Source of the DNA: Hermodice carunculata
Taxonomy: Eukaryota; Annelida; Polychaeta; Eunicida; Amphinomidae
Assembly: GCA_964020975.1 (NCBI GenBank)
Contig: OZ026622.1
Coordinates: forward strand, 88,993,962-89,057,961
Direction of reading: 5' to 3'
Length of the DNA: 64,000 nucleotides
Positions 22,103 to 33,650 of the stretch are shown here, in pieces. The translations under genes were made by a program, and so were the position numbers. Below the pieces are notes generated by a model, which saw only the letters and a program-made list of their open reading frames with translations, did not search any database and was not told the DNA's origin. Position 1 is the first letter of the stretch. Each line of letters opens with the position of its first letter.

Positions 22103-23331
22103 GTGTCCAAAAATCGGCGACATGATCCACCAGCAATTTGGGCTCATCTGGATCCAGTTTTGGAAATGATTTATGAAGACTACCCAAATGTTGATACTAT
22201 TCATTTCTTCAGTGATGGGCCCAGTTCCCAGTATAGACAGAAGGCCAATTTCTACATGTTGTCTACCGAACCCTACAGGAAAAACTTTAAATGAACCTCA
22301 TGGCACTTCTTTGAAGCCAGCCATGGCAAAGGGGCTCAAGATGGAGTGGTTGGCTCATTGAAGCGCACAGCAGACAGGCTGATACACCATGGGCAAGATA
22401 CACCAGATGCTGCTACATTGTACAAGTTGTTCAAATCACAGGAAAGTCCCATTAAGCTATTCTACATTGACAGTGCTGATGTGGAAGCAAAGTCAAGACA
22501 GCTGGCTTCAGGAGGATCACTCAAACCTGTTAAGGGTAGTATGCAGATTCACCAGGTCATCAGCCTTCTGGAGAACAGATTAATGGTTAGAAATGTGAGG
22601 TGTGTCTGTAGAGGTCAGAACAACATCCTTGATTGCCCCTGTTTTGAGTTGAGAGAAGTACATGTACAGGAGCCAGGTCCCAATTTTCCCACAGTGCAGG
22701 TTGATCAACACCTTGCTACTGGATCAACTCCATCCACGCACCATGTGCCTGAAGCTGATCCCACATTGTCCCTTGGCTCTGAGCAGGAAGTACCAGTGGC
22801 AGCAGATAGTGGGACCCAATGTATACCACCCATCACTCCAGTCCACACTCATGTTGCTGCATTGCCATTAGATAGTGCAGCTGGCACATCAAGGGTTTCC
22901 AGTTTACCCATATACAAATACCAGCCAGTGACAATTATACGCAGCCCAAAAATGGTGCTGTCCAACAAGGTCACTCCTCTGATTCAACAGAGTCTGATGC
23001 CACAACTCACACCAATGGTTGTGGCATGGAAATCCCAGAAACAATCACCCATGAACATGTTAGCCGCTACTGTGTTGTCGAGTATGACGATGAACCATAC
23101 CCTGGGATTATTCTGGCTGTTGAAAACAATTACATAAAAGTTGAATGCATGCATAGAGTCGTTAAGAATAGATTCTATTGGCTGTCCCCAATTCAGGGCA
23201 TTACATGGTATGTTCCTGAGCAATTGGTGTGCCTCATATCAGCACCAATACATGCAAACAGAAGACACTTCAAGGTAGATGACAGTGTGTGGGACAAAAT
23301 TGGCCATATGTTGGAGTACTTACCACCTTAA
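22103..23331 (+). pseudogene. D/D/D-type transposase-like gene, copy 2, 3' half with Tudor-like tail
   Basis: The gene resumes with RHDPPAIWAHLDPVLEMIYE, then HFFSDGPSSQYRQKANF (second proposed Asp, codon 22214). After a single TGA (22292-22294) the same frame gives WHFFEASHGKGAQDGVVGSL (third proposed Asp, codon 22340) and LKRTADRLIHHGQDTPD. QIHQVISLLENRLMVRNVRC and a Cys-rich CVCRGQNN/CPCFE segment follow, then a long Pro/Ser/Thr linker (about 22650-22980). The reading shifts frame near 22980 to YCVVEYDDEPYPGIILAVEN, ECMHRVVKNRFYWLSP, and a C-terminal FKVDDSVWDKIGHMLEYLPP ending at a stop. The last domain has the Y-D-x-x-x-Y-P-G-I strand expected of a Tudor-like barrel. Only about two breaks separate it from a continuous frame, so it is younger-looking than copy 1. 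Confidence 0.75.
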
Positions 23332-24340
23332 GAGTAAATTGACAGCCAAATTACCCCACAATATGCAAATTTAAACTTTTGGACATTTTATGTTATTTTG
23401 TAGAGAATATAAGATAATATCTGAGGACTTCAATCACAATACCTACAGTTTTAGTAGGCAAACTGATCATGATTTGCATTGAGTGTAGCTTAATACTCCA
23501 GTGTAAAAGCATGAAAAGAATCCTTTCATTGAATTATTCAGAGTTTGTGTAGAACCTACAATTCAGGTAAGAGCATATTCCATGGACTAAGGAGTTTCTA
23601 ATGTAAGCTGTATTTTGCAAGTTTGTTATTGTAATGGTTTTCTTTTACTATAAATGACGTTTAACAGTACTAAAGGCTGGAATGCCGCAAATGTCTAGAG
23701 TATAATATGCTATTTTGTAAGTCTTGAAGTAAATTTTCTGAAAAATTTTCTTCAGATCACACCTGAATAGATATGTAGGTACATTTAATGATAATTTGCT
23801 TACGTACGAGGCAATAAGACATTTTAAGCAGTAAATTTACCAATTCTGATAGACAGACATCATATATCTGCAGTTTAGATTTAACAGAATCAATGGGTGA
23901 TTACCTCTGATTTGATTTGCCGTTTAAATACTACTGAAATATGACAAGTAATGATAGATATTGAACATCTAGACGTATAGTACTTGGAAAAAGCAGTTTC
24001 AAGGATTACATGTATCAGGGATGTGTATAAGACTGCATATATATGATTAAATAGCTATTCATAAACAGTAGTTTTGTGGTCAGTCTCTTGGTATGGTGAC
24101 CAGCAGTGTGATGGGGGTAATGGAAATGGACAGAACAGAACAGAATTGACTGTCATTCACATGACAGAATGGGATTTGCCTTAAATTTTACGCATTATTG
24201 TGGCATCTTTTGGTATTGAGAAATCTTACCTGTACTTCTTTCTTGTCTGGTTATTATTGTGGGATTGAAACAAGTATTAAAGGAATGTAGAAGTAAAAAC
24301 ATATATATCAATCCCCGAGGGCCTGACCGAAAACATCTTA
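23332..24340. other. Non-coding interval downstream of copy 2
   Basis: About 1 kb of AT-rich DNA with no supported gene. I did not find a terminal inverted repeat matching sequence upstream of 19.3 kb, so the ends of the copy-2 element remain unknown. Confidence 0.5.
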
Positions 24341-26160
24341 CATGGCAGCCATAACAGAATGATGAAATTTTATATTTTTTACCTCTAAATTCCTTTAATA
24401 CTTCTTCCAATACCACAATATTATCACAGAAGAAAAACGAAACTGTGGTTAGATTTCTCAGTACCATGACACTGCAAATAGTACGGAAAAACATGATCCA
24501 TATTCATTAATTCCAAACCCAATAATGACAGCAAAGAGATTTCAGACTTGCCAAAGCATTAACATTTCTCTTCCAATACCAATGTGAAGAAACAAATTTC
24601 ACTCCTGACTTGAGACAGGCAGTCACCCACAAAAGGCAACTGGTGGTTTTAAACCAGTCCTCTCAACCTTAGAAATATTCATCATTAACTGCAGACACTA
24701 GTTCTTTCCCAAAAGGTATAGGCCTAACCACCCAAAACACAAATTTCATTACTTCTGCCAAAAATAAAAAGAGACCTGTTAGGCCTATCACCTTTTAGTT
24801 CTCCCGACTTGTCAGTCATCTAAGTTTACAGCAAAAGAGTAAAGTAGGCCTACATCGTTTTTGTGATATTTATGAATCTGGAACATTATAAACACACTCT
24901 ACCTCCACTATAACTATGAGTCGGAGAACAAAGCCCACAGCACAACATAGCCAATGAAGTAATTTTCAAATAGTAGGGAAAAACATGATCCATATTCATT
25001 AATTCCAAACCCAACAATGACAGCAAAGAGATTTCAGACTTGCCAAAGCATTAACATTTCTCTTCCAATACCAATGTGAAGAAACAAATTTCACTCCTGA
25101 CTTGAGACAGGCAGTCACCCACAAAAGGCAAGTGGTGGTTTTAAACCGGTCCTCTCAACCTTAGAAATATTCATCATTAACTGCAGACACTAGTTCTTTC
25201 GCAAAATGTATAGGCCTAACCGCCCAAAACACAAATTTCATTACTTCTGCCAAAAATAAAAAGAGACCTGTTAGGCCTATCACCTTTTAGTTCTCCCGAC
25301 TTGTCAGTCATCTAAGTTTACAGCAAAAGAGTAAAGTAGGCCTACATCGTTTTTGTGATATTTATGAATCTGGAACATTATAAACACACTCTACCTCCAC
25401 CATAACTATGAGTGGAGAACAAAGCCCACAGCACAACATAGCCAATGAAGTAATTTTCAAGAATGCCTAAAATTTCAGAGAAATCTCATTCTCTCATGTA
25501 AATAAGTGAATCAATTCTTTTCTGTGCTGTCGATTACCATTGCCCAGTGTGACGTCTGTCAGTGGACAAGTTCAATCGACGTCACTGGTGTAAGTCATGT
25601 CAGTGGTGTAACAGCTCAAAATATTTAGTCTTGAATTGCCAGTTCATTTCTTAAGTTTTTTATACAAAAATGAATATATATAAAATAGCCCCCCGCATGA
25701 TGCCATATTCAAAGTAGTTCAGAGGAAGCTACTTTTCGAGACCTCAAGTATGGCAGCCATAACAGAATGCTCAATATTTATATTTTTACCTCTACCTTAA
25801 TTCCTTTAATACTTTTAATACCACAATATTATTACTGGAGAAAAAGAAAGTGCAGGTAAGATTTCTCAGTACCGAGATGCTGGAAGAATGCACAAAATGT
25901 CAAAAGAAATCCCATTCTGTTATTTCAATGACAGAATCAAATCTGTTCTGTGTATTGCCCAGTGTGATGTCTGTCACTGGTGTTACGGACAAGTTGAACC
26001 TATGTCACTGGTCTAACGATCATGTCAGTGGTGTAACAGGTCATTATATTGACAGTCTTGAATTGTCAGTTAATTTCTTGTTTTTTCATGTAAAAATTAA
26101 TAAATATTAAATAGCCCCCAGCATGATGCCATATTCAAAGTATTTCAGAGGAAGCTAGTT
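24341..26160 (+). repeat. local tandem duplication, one half carrying the 492-bp array
   Basis: The first half consists of 24341-24472 plus 25461-25735; the second half is 25748-26160. Shared landmarks are GGCAGCCATAACAGAATG, CTTTAATACTTCTTCCAATA (shortened in the second half), AGATTTCTCAGTACC, GCCCAGTGTGA, TGTCAGTGGTGTAACAG and GCATGATGCCATATTCAAAG. The second half is continuous where the first is interrupted by the 492-bp repeat array, so it acts as an unoccupied reference site. Confidence 0.8.
24473..25460 (+). repeat. tandem array of the 492-bp repeat, two full units
   Basis: Two units begin with ATAGTACGG/ATAGTAGGG at about 24479 and 24971 (period 492) and end with CAACATAGCCAATGAAGTAA then TTTTCAA. 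They share AGATTTCAGACTTGCC and GGCAGTCACCCACAAAAGGC variants not found in the 20.6-22.1 kb array, so each array has its own sub-sequence and was amplified or homogenised separately. Confidence 0.9.
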
Positions 26161-26516
26161 TACTAGCTTTTTTTTACTAAATGTGCCCATTATTAAGATC
26201 TGCATTTAGCTCCAGTGATATGATTGCATAAAATGTTTATTTTATAACTTTATTTGTGCAAATTAAATACTGATGTTTATGCATACATAAACAGCAAATT
26301 GATATAATTTGTTGCAAAATACTGCTGCCATTTATCCTTGCTAGACTTCGCGATTTGTGTCTTACACCACTGACTTATGTTGCCCATAAGTTAATTTAAA
26401 ATCATCACTTTTGGTGACATTCACTTATTGTTGAGCTCTGCTCTGTATATTTTTCTATTTTGTGGTAATTTAGATGCAACTAACAAATTACTTGATTTCT
26501 TCTTCCAGTTCAACAA
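26161..26516. other. AT-rich interval, nothing recognised
   Basis: No open frame or repeat that I could support. Confidence 0.5.
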
Positions 26517-26738
26517 ATGAAAATATTGTCATATCAAATTGTGCAGTTACTGAAGAACGACCTACATTGCGTTTCAGGAAAAGCACTAAACTCCAAATGC
26601 GCTGCAAAGCCAGCATTTGATACCAGACTCTACTGTGCCTTCATGAGAGTCAAAAAGACAAAATTTTCCAATGTATCCTGCAAAAAAATCATGGAAAGAA
26701 TCCACAGAGTGCAAAAGAGGTTAAAAAACTCGTCATAA
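26517..26738 (+). pseudogene. BEN-like domain fragment
   Basis: The frame reads LNSKCAAKPAFDTRLYCAFM then KFSNVSCKKIMERIHRVQKR. The same block occurs in better condition at 61.43-61.60 kb (KPAFDTRLYGAFM-like, KFPNVPGKEIRERIHSVQKR). The K-P-A-F-D...L...KFP...I...VQK pattern is what I associate with BEN-type DNA-binding domains of invertebrate multi-copy genes; this assignment is from memory of the pattern only. It forms the front of a 1.15-kb repeat. Confidence 0.45.
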
Positions 26739-27733
26739 GCTTTAGGGCAATTATTTAGGTTACTCATGAAGGCACCATAGAGCCTGGTGTCATTTACGTC
26801 ACAGTGACATATTGATGTGGAGGAACAAGACATAGCTGCATGTTGAGTCCGTTTTTGTTTATTTTTATAAATGAATATGTAACGTTACTTAAGCAAGCAG
26901 ACTGGCAAGGTATTTTCATAGATCATAATCATCGAAATGTTTTTCTACTTTATGCAGACGACATTGCGAACATAACAGATACAGTTGGATGACTGCAAAA
27001 ACAAACTGATACTCTTGCTGAATTTTGCATACAATTTGGTATGGCTGTGAACATGGACAAAACAAAAGTAGTTGTCTTTAGGAGAGGTAAATAGTGAAAT
27101 TAAATGAATGGTGGTTTCATAAGGGTGAAAAAATTGAAGTGGTTTCAAATTATAAAAACTAAGGAATATTATTCTCTTAAATTGTCTTCGAATATGTCTA
27201 AAAACATTTAGCATCACGACCAAGAAAGGCAATGTTTATTTTAAAGCAATTCATAAATACACATAATATGGATACTAAGACTTCCAGAACATTCAAAATT
27301 TAGGTGAGAATATTAAGAGAAACATAGCAGCTTTCTGTTATAATGCATTTGTGAAGAGAAGTAACTATTTGAAAAACCAGTCCAATAAGTCATTGTGATC
27401 TGATATTGTGAATAATTCTATTGCATTTTGTAATTACTATGGACCTGTGGCCTAAAGTTGGAATTAATAAAAACTCTGAAACTCATCACTAAAGGCTGTG
27501 TCATTATAGTATGTCACTAGGCCCAATATTTAAGTCATGGTCACATACTGAATTAATTTGTCCAGGAAATAGCACCTTTAAAATTTGACAGATCTACAAA
27601 CTTTACATGATTTATAATTGCCCATCACTGAATTAGAAAGGGTGTATCCTAAACGTCAGTAGGTCAGTTATTTTTACTCATCTCTAAAGTTTGTCATAAA
27701 ACAAAAGTAGGTCACTGGTTCAGATATCTAGGT
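26568..27733 (+). repeat. 1.15-kb dispersed repeat, copy A
   Basis: From GCGTTTCAGGAAAAGCA to TCACTGGTTCAGATAT this segment matches 61428-62568 nearly colinearly, with scattered substitutions and small indels. It comprises the BEN-like fragment, a LINE RT fragment and a non-coding tail. Copy A continues past the point at which copy B is cut by an LTR element. Confidence 0.85.
26837..27180 (+). mobile_element. LINE reverse-transcriptase fragment
   Basis: The translation CMLSPFLFIFINEYVTLLKQ, then LLYADDIANITDTVG, a TGA (26988-26990), and LQKQTDTLAEFCIQFGMAVN with MDKTKVVVFRRG is the palm and early thumb region of a non-LTR retrotransposon RT: the YADD catalytic box and the GM-x-VN-x-x-KT-K-x-V-x-F block. 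A VSNYK-like block follows. Only about 110 residues are present; endonuclease and remaining RT are absent. The pattern fits the CR1/L2/Rex1/jockey group generally. A second copy with a small internal loss lies at 61.7-62.0 kb. Confidence 0.8.
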
Positions 27734-27873
27734 CACCATGATGTATTGAAGAAAGATGTTCTCCCAACCATAACTCCTTTATCACTTTGTAGATCTTTCA
27801 AATTCGGTTAACTCACTGACTGAAGATGAAGTTTTTCAATGTAAAACTATTATTAAGAAACATTACTCACCAC

Positions 27874-28054
27874 AGGTCACTTAAGCTGGTCTCCATGCAC
27901 TTTAGGTGCTTTGCCAGAGCTCCCAAAAAATTTCCATGGGTTCAGTGCCGTACCATGCTGCTGCAAAGACTGACCCAGGTGCCCTGTGGCGTGTCACAGC
28001 ACCCCTAGTGTCAGTAATGCGTACTAGCGAGCATGCGCAATCAGTTTCCTACAC
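27874..28054 (+). repeat. DIRS inverted terminal repeat, left
   Basis: The sequence from GGTCACTTAAGCTGGT through GCGCAATCAGTTTCCTAC is the reverse complement of 34530-34710, with only a few differences. Short minus and plus ORFs here and at the right end that look alike are by-products of this repeat, not genes. Confidence 0.9.
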
Positions 28055-28097
28055 TGTGAAGGAGGGACCGAAAGCGGGAATGGTTGGGTGGGAATAT

Positions 28098-28192
28098 TGG
28101 TGACCTATGGTGAATAATGTTTCTTAACAATAGTTTTATGTTGAAAAACTTCATATTAAGGACACATTACAACACCATAGGTCACTTCAGCT
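28098..28192 (+). repeat. DIRS internal complementary region
   Basis: The first part (about 28098-28156, ending GTTGAAAAACTTCAT) is the reverse complement of the left terminus at 27826-27885. The second part (28153-28192, beginning ATTAAGGACACATTACAACA) is the reverse complement of the right terminus at about 34690-34729. The two element ends are thus joined head to tail in one short segment, as expected for the region used to complete the ends through a circular intermediate in DIRS elements. Confidence 0.85.
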
Positions 28193-28349
28193 GATATAAA
28201 ATCAGACTGGAGGAGGGAGGTACCTCCTAAAGTATCTAGCCCAAAAAACTCCGCACTCAAGAGCCACGGACCAGAAAAAACCATCCTGGACCCTCGGTGC
28301 CTCTACACCAGCTCCGTTGAGCTGGAGAGAGTGGGGGAGGCACCCCCTA

Positions 28350-29300
28350 AGACCAGTTGGATGCGGCTGTTGGGAAGCACGTCAGCACCAACAGCCGCTC
28401 CTCCTGTTCTACCAAGTCCCGCAGGTAGAAGGACGTAAAGGTATTATGAGAACGCCACCGTAAGGCAGCCATAATATCCCCTACTGACACGTTTTTTAAC
28501 GTGCCCCAGGAGGCAGAGAATGCCCTAGTCTCATGAGCCCTGAGAGAATGCAGATGGCTGAGCTCATAATCCTTGCCGGCCACCTGGTAGGCCAAAGAAA
28601 TCGTTTTCCTTATCCACCCCGAGATGGTGCTAGGAGACAAGGTCCCAGACTCAGTCTGCTTAAGGGGAAGAAACAGAGGTTTCCGCCCAGCTCAATGAGG
28701 TTCAGTCCTACTTAAATAGAACCGGAGGGCTCTCACGGGACAAAGGGCCCGGTCTGGTTTGTACCTCGACATTGTCGCCGAAAGGGACTCAACCCAAAAC
28801 CCCGTCAAAACAGTCGACGGATCACGGGCTACTTGTGTCTTGGAAACAAATCCCACTCGGGGCTTTAGAAAAACATCCTTCCCATCAGAAAACCACCTGA
28901 TGAGGGACCTATCTAAGGCGTGTATCTCCCCGCGCCTAGCACCTGTGGCCAGAGCTAACAGGAAGACCGTCTTGAAGGTCAAGATCTTAAGATCGATCGA
29001 GCCCATATCTTTAAGCTCGAAAGGGGACTTGGTCAATGCCCCCAGCACCACGGAGAGGTCCCAGCGAGGCACCACATTGCGCTCTACTGGCCGATCAGTA
29101 TAAAAACTGTTGACAAGCCCGCAGAGAAAGGGGTCTGTCCCCAGACTCTGCCCCCTAGTCTTAAGGGTAGCAGCAATGGCCGACTTGTACCCCTTGATGG
29201 TGCAAACCTTCAAGTGCCCTTCCTCAAACAGACTTAACAAGAAATCTGCGACCTGCTGGACCGTCGTATCCCAGGGCGATAGTCCTTTAGCAGAGCACCA
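28350..29300 (-). mobile_element. tyrosine recombinase region of the DIRS fossil
   Basis: Minus-strand motifs are TIKGYKSAIAATLKTRG (core-binding region), LALATGARRGEIHAL (first catalytic Arg), LHSLRAHETRAFSASWG (His-x-x-Arg box) and TFTSFYLRDL (catalytic Tyr region), in the right order for a phage-integrase-family recombinase. In DIRS elements this enzyme replaces the integrase and recombines a circular DNA copy with the target. The region is broken. Confidence 0.85.
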
Positions 29301-31240
29301 GACAGCAAACCTGTTCCAACGCGAGTCATATAGATCTTCAAAGAAGACTTACGAAGCTTCCAGGGGGCAACCCGTTCAGCCACTCCCTTTGAGAAGCCTG
29401 CTGAAGCAACCCCAGAGGCGATAGTTTCCAGACATGAAGCCTGAGAAACTACGGGTTGTGGTGGAACTTGTTTGAGCCTGGTTGACGGAGCAGACGAGGA
29501 AGAAGAGGAAGAGCCCGCAGGGGCTCCAAGCTCAACTCCAGGAGGTCCAAGGACCATTCCCTCTTGGGCCACCAAGGGCCCACAAGAAAGACTTCGCACT
29601 GCTCCTCCCGACTCTTGGCGCAACACTTTCGGCAAGAGTGGAGTTGGAGGAAAGGCATACGCCCACATCCCCTGCCACGAAATTGACATGGCGTCTGTGG
29701 CCCACGCCAATTCGTCGGGGAATGGCGACACAAAGGTGTCAATCTTGTGATTGTTCCCGGTGGCGAAGAGATCGATGTGCGGTCGGCCCCAAACGGCCCA
29801 GATCGCTTCCACCACCCTGGGATTCAGAGACCACTCGGTCTGAATCACTTGCGATCGGCGCGAAAACAGGTCGGCCTTTACATTTAGGCAACCCGAAATG
29901 TGCCGACATTGGATCCTGACGCCGTACTGAAGGCACCAAAGCAAGATCGACTTGGCCAGGGAGAACAGCCTTTTCCACCTGGTACCTCCCTGTTTGTTGA
30001 TGTACGCAACCGCCGAACGGTTGTCGCACATCACCAGGACGTGCTTGTTCTCCACCTGTGACTTGAACTGGAGAAGTGCGCGAAGAATCGCCTCCAGTTC
30101 GAGCCAATTGATGGCAAACTGCCTCCACAGAAGAGGCCATTCGCCTGAGGCTGTCACAGAGTCCAAATGGGCTCCCCAGCCCTGAAGAGAGGCGTCGGTA
30201 AACAGAGTTACCTCGGCACTGAACGGCACCAGGGACTGTCCCGGCATCACGTTTGCCTGACGAGACCACCAACTCAGAATTAGCCGATCGTGAGGCTGAA
30301 TTGAGATACGTTGGGACAAGAGCCTGCTCTGTCGATCCCACTGATCCCGGAAACTGAGCTGGACAGGCCGACGATAAAGCCTCCCCAGGGGAACTTGAGA
30401 ACCCATGGACGTTAGAGTCCCTACCAGACGCATCCATTGACGTGCCGCTGGGGCCGACGCCCTCCTGAAGATTTTCAAGAGGGAGACAAGTCGCCTCCAT
30501 CTGTGCTATGACGGGAGACAGATGAAAGGGACCGTCAAAAATTGAATCCCCAGAAAAACAAACTCCCTCGCGGGTGTTAGACTGGACTTTGGGAGATTCA
30601 CAATGAGACATAACTTTGCACACAGATTCAACACGAACTGCGTGTTCCGAAGAAGTTGGCCGTGGTCCTGAGACCGCAGGAGCCAATCGTCCAGATAGAT
30701 GTACAGCCGGATCCCTTGCCGGTGCACAAAAACTGCTACCTCGCTCATGACCCGAGTGAAGACGAGCAGTGCCTGCGCCAGGCCGAACGGGAGAGCACGG
30801 ACTGAAACACTCTTCCGTTGACCATGAAACGCAAAAATTTCCGAGAGCACGGAGCTATGGAAATGTGAAAATAAGCGTCTTCCAGGTCTATCGAGGTTGC
30901 CCAATCGCCCTGTCGCATCGCCGCCATGATGGTGGCGGGGGTCTCCCATCTTGAAGTGCTGCACAACAAGATACTCGTTGAGACGTGACAGGTCGATCAC
31001 CGGTCTTTGACCGCCGTCCTTTTTTGGTACCAAAAAGAGATGAGAGTTTGTCTACCAGCTTTTGCACGGCCTCGTCCAAGGGTGCCCGATCCACTTCTCC
31101 GTGAGGCGGAAATGAGAAGGGGACTCTTGAAAGTGGAGGACTGCCCTCGGCAAAGTCCAGTACGTAGCCGTGACGGATGACATTCCTGACAAAAACATCG
31201 TCCGTTAATCGATCCCATTGGTCGGCAAACGACACTAGTC
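29300..31240 (-). mobile_element. reverse transcriptase and RNase H region of the DIRS fossil
   Basis: In minus-strand order: VPKKDGGQRPVIDLSRLNEY, VRALPFGLAQA, RLYIYLDDWLL (catalytic YLDD) and FVFLGIQF of the RT; then FTDASLQGWGAHL, INWLELEAILRAL, VMCDNRSAVAYINKQGG and LNVKADLFSR of the RNase H, followed by the DIRS-typical PHIDLFATGNN block. These are the standard family blocks. The region is broken at several points. Confidence 0.85.
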
Positions 31241-31299
31241 GCCCGCCTACGGAACCTCGCCAAGAAGGTGGAGAGGGATCGAAGACCGGTGGGCCCGCA

Positions 31300-33650
31300 G
31301 AGACGTCGGACGACCAGCGCGCATCCCTAGGGACGAGTCACCGGTTTCCAGTTGCCCTTAGCACCGGAAAAAACCAACCTCGAAGACTGGCCTCCCTTCT
31401 TAGTTGGCTTCGGCCTCCGCCTCTGCGGCTTCTGCTGTGGCCTAGGGCCACGCCCAGCTGCGCCAGGCTGACGGGGAAGGGCCGTCCCTTTGGACGACCT
31501 CGCACCCCGCAGCAAATCCTCTTCCAGAGACTTTTGCCGCTTCTCCTTGGCCATCTGATCCGCCCTGTCAAGGAGTGGGACCAACCCCTGACCGAACAGC
31601 CGGGGACCAACAGGATCCAGGGGCAGGCGGTAAGCGGCCTTGCTTACCTCCGCTGGTAGGTTGGCCGCAGAGAGGAGTGCATTACGTCGCAGCAACTTAA
31701 CATTTGCATCGAGCGTAATTGCCCCGAGACTGCTCGAGACCCAGCAGGGTCTCCACCAAACGCTTGGTGGAGGCTGGCGCCGAGGGGTCGTCACGCGCCT
31801 CCTCCAAAAGGCGCATGGCAGAACAGCCCGAACAGTCCAGGAAGGAGCCCACAATAGTCATAACCCGTGCATCCTGCTCAAACCGCCAGAGGGATGAGAG
31901 AGGCAGGGTTACAAACTCAGACTCCTTGACGGTGCGGTCCCATAAGGGAGCATCCACATGTCGCAGGGGAGAAGTTATACACAGATCGACTCGTCCGGTA
32001 CAACTCCAGTCTGGACTTCGGCTTTGCCAGCAACCTACCTGGGGCTAGGCCGTCCCCGGAGGATCCCGCTTCTGGCGCATTGCTAGACCCAGAGAGTTCT
32101 GTTGACAATTAACGAACTTCCCAGCCACGAAAGTGGAGAAAGGCACCTCTAACTTGGGTGCCCCCCCACTCCGTCGACCGACATCTGCACTGCCTTTGGC
32201 TGTGCCGATGTGGGGTGTGGGACAGCCTCCCCAGGAAGGATATCCTGCATAAAAGTAATGTTTGCCCGAAAGACAGACCCCGGCCTGTCCGTCTTAGAGG
32301 GAGACCGGTCTGCCTGGTCTACCACCTCCCCGGCTGAAGCCGTACACTGGAGAGCTTTTGCCCGCTCTGCGGCCACAAGAAGTGGCCGAGACTCGGCTTC
32401 CTTCCGCTCAGCCGCAAGGCGGGAGAAATGAGCGCTCCCTCCTCATGCTTGGAATCCTCACTTGGGAAATCCGAGCAATCGAGGTAAAGAATGTCTTCGG
32501 CCCTGGGACAATCCTCCAGATCGTCCCCCGACGCAAGGAGAACATCCTCGAGGCGCTCCTCCTCAGTCCGTGCCTTGGCGTTCGGGAGAGGTCCCAACAC
32601 TGTGGGAGCCTCTGCGGCTGGTGCCGGAGTCCCAGAACCGTACTGACACTGCAGTTCCTCCCACGCACGAAGAGTCTCCTCGGGCAAGATGCCCGACAGA
32701 AGCTCCCCAGTGGGAGGAGGTGACACCGGCCAGCCGGCACGCACTAGGCGAATACGCCGGGGGAGCGACACTTGCTGCAACCTCTTGCACTGGCCCAGTT
32801 GTCTCATCACATCGGCATAGGTCACAGCAGAGGAAACCTCCCCAACGGAAGAAACATCAACCGCCTGATCAATCTCCATTGGGGTGGGAGAAGATGGCCC
32901 AGCCTCCAACCTGGACCGATCGACTCTCCCGGTGGGACTAGGCACCCAGTCATCCGATCCGCGCACCACTGTACCACCGTTCGGAGTGGGAATTGCCAAG
33001 GGAGAGACCTGCCTCCCTCCGGCAGGCGAAATGCCCGAGCGACAGCTCTGGCAACTTACCTTCCCATCCGGTGACGGAGAGGAGGAGAGGTGCCGATGAC
33101 GCATCTTCCTCTCCTTCCTTTTCTTCTTTTCCCTCCCTTGGCGGGAGCGCGAACGCTCGCGGCCAGGGGAGGGAGGTAGGGGAGAAACCGGCCGAGAAGC
33201 CGATCTCTCACCCCCCCCCCCCAAAAGTGACCGTAATGGCCGAGCCCTCACCACCGAGGACTATTTTCCGGTCTGTCACCTGGTCCCCAAGAGACCCGGA
33301 AACGCCCACGGACACCACGGAGGACGCAGTGGGGGCCATCGCCTTGACCGCAGTAGCCACCTTAGGCTTAGGTGCAGTCAACTCGGGGGAAGACTCGGCC
33401 CCACTTTCACAAGGGGGGCCAGGCAACACCGAGTGGGCGAGGGAAGGAGGAGCAATCTCAGGTCCCCTGGAGGAAACCTTACGCTCCAACTTGTCCAGCC
33501 GTTCGCCGACCGCAGCGAACAGCGCCTCCACTTTGCCCATAATCACTTGGGCTGTCACCTCCGCCTGCACAGCCGAAGCTTGACCCAGCGGGGCCCAGGG
33601 AGGAAAGCTTGGAGGAGCAGTACCAACAGGTAGTGATGACAACGTCACCC
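31300..33650 (-). mobile_element. gag-like region of the DIRS fossil
   Basis: Two main minus-strand open stretches. One is rich in Ser, Pro, Arg and acidic residues (RSRSRQGREKKKRKERK, a Cys pair in KVSCQSCRSG, and an acidic EDVLLASGDDLEDCPRAEDI stretch). The other is a helical domain ending in a basic Arg/Pro/Lys tail (PQQKPQRRRPKPTKK). Such order, a disordered acidic front and basic tail upstream of RT, fits the first ORF of DIRS elements. No detailed function can be read. Confidence 0.6.

Noticed and set aside
20567-25460. Hammerhead ribozyme in the 492-bp unit
   Set aside because: I looked for the CTGANGA and GAAA core on both strands and did not find a pair in the right order; the idea is kept only as a test.
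27906-28103. ORF at the left DIRS end similar to a minus-strand ORF at 34434-34673
   Set aside because: The similarity is produced by the inverted terminal repeats; the frames have no motif and are not genes.
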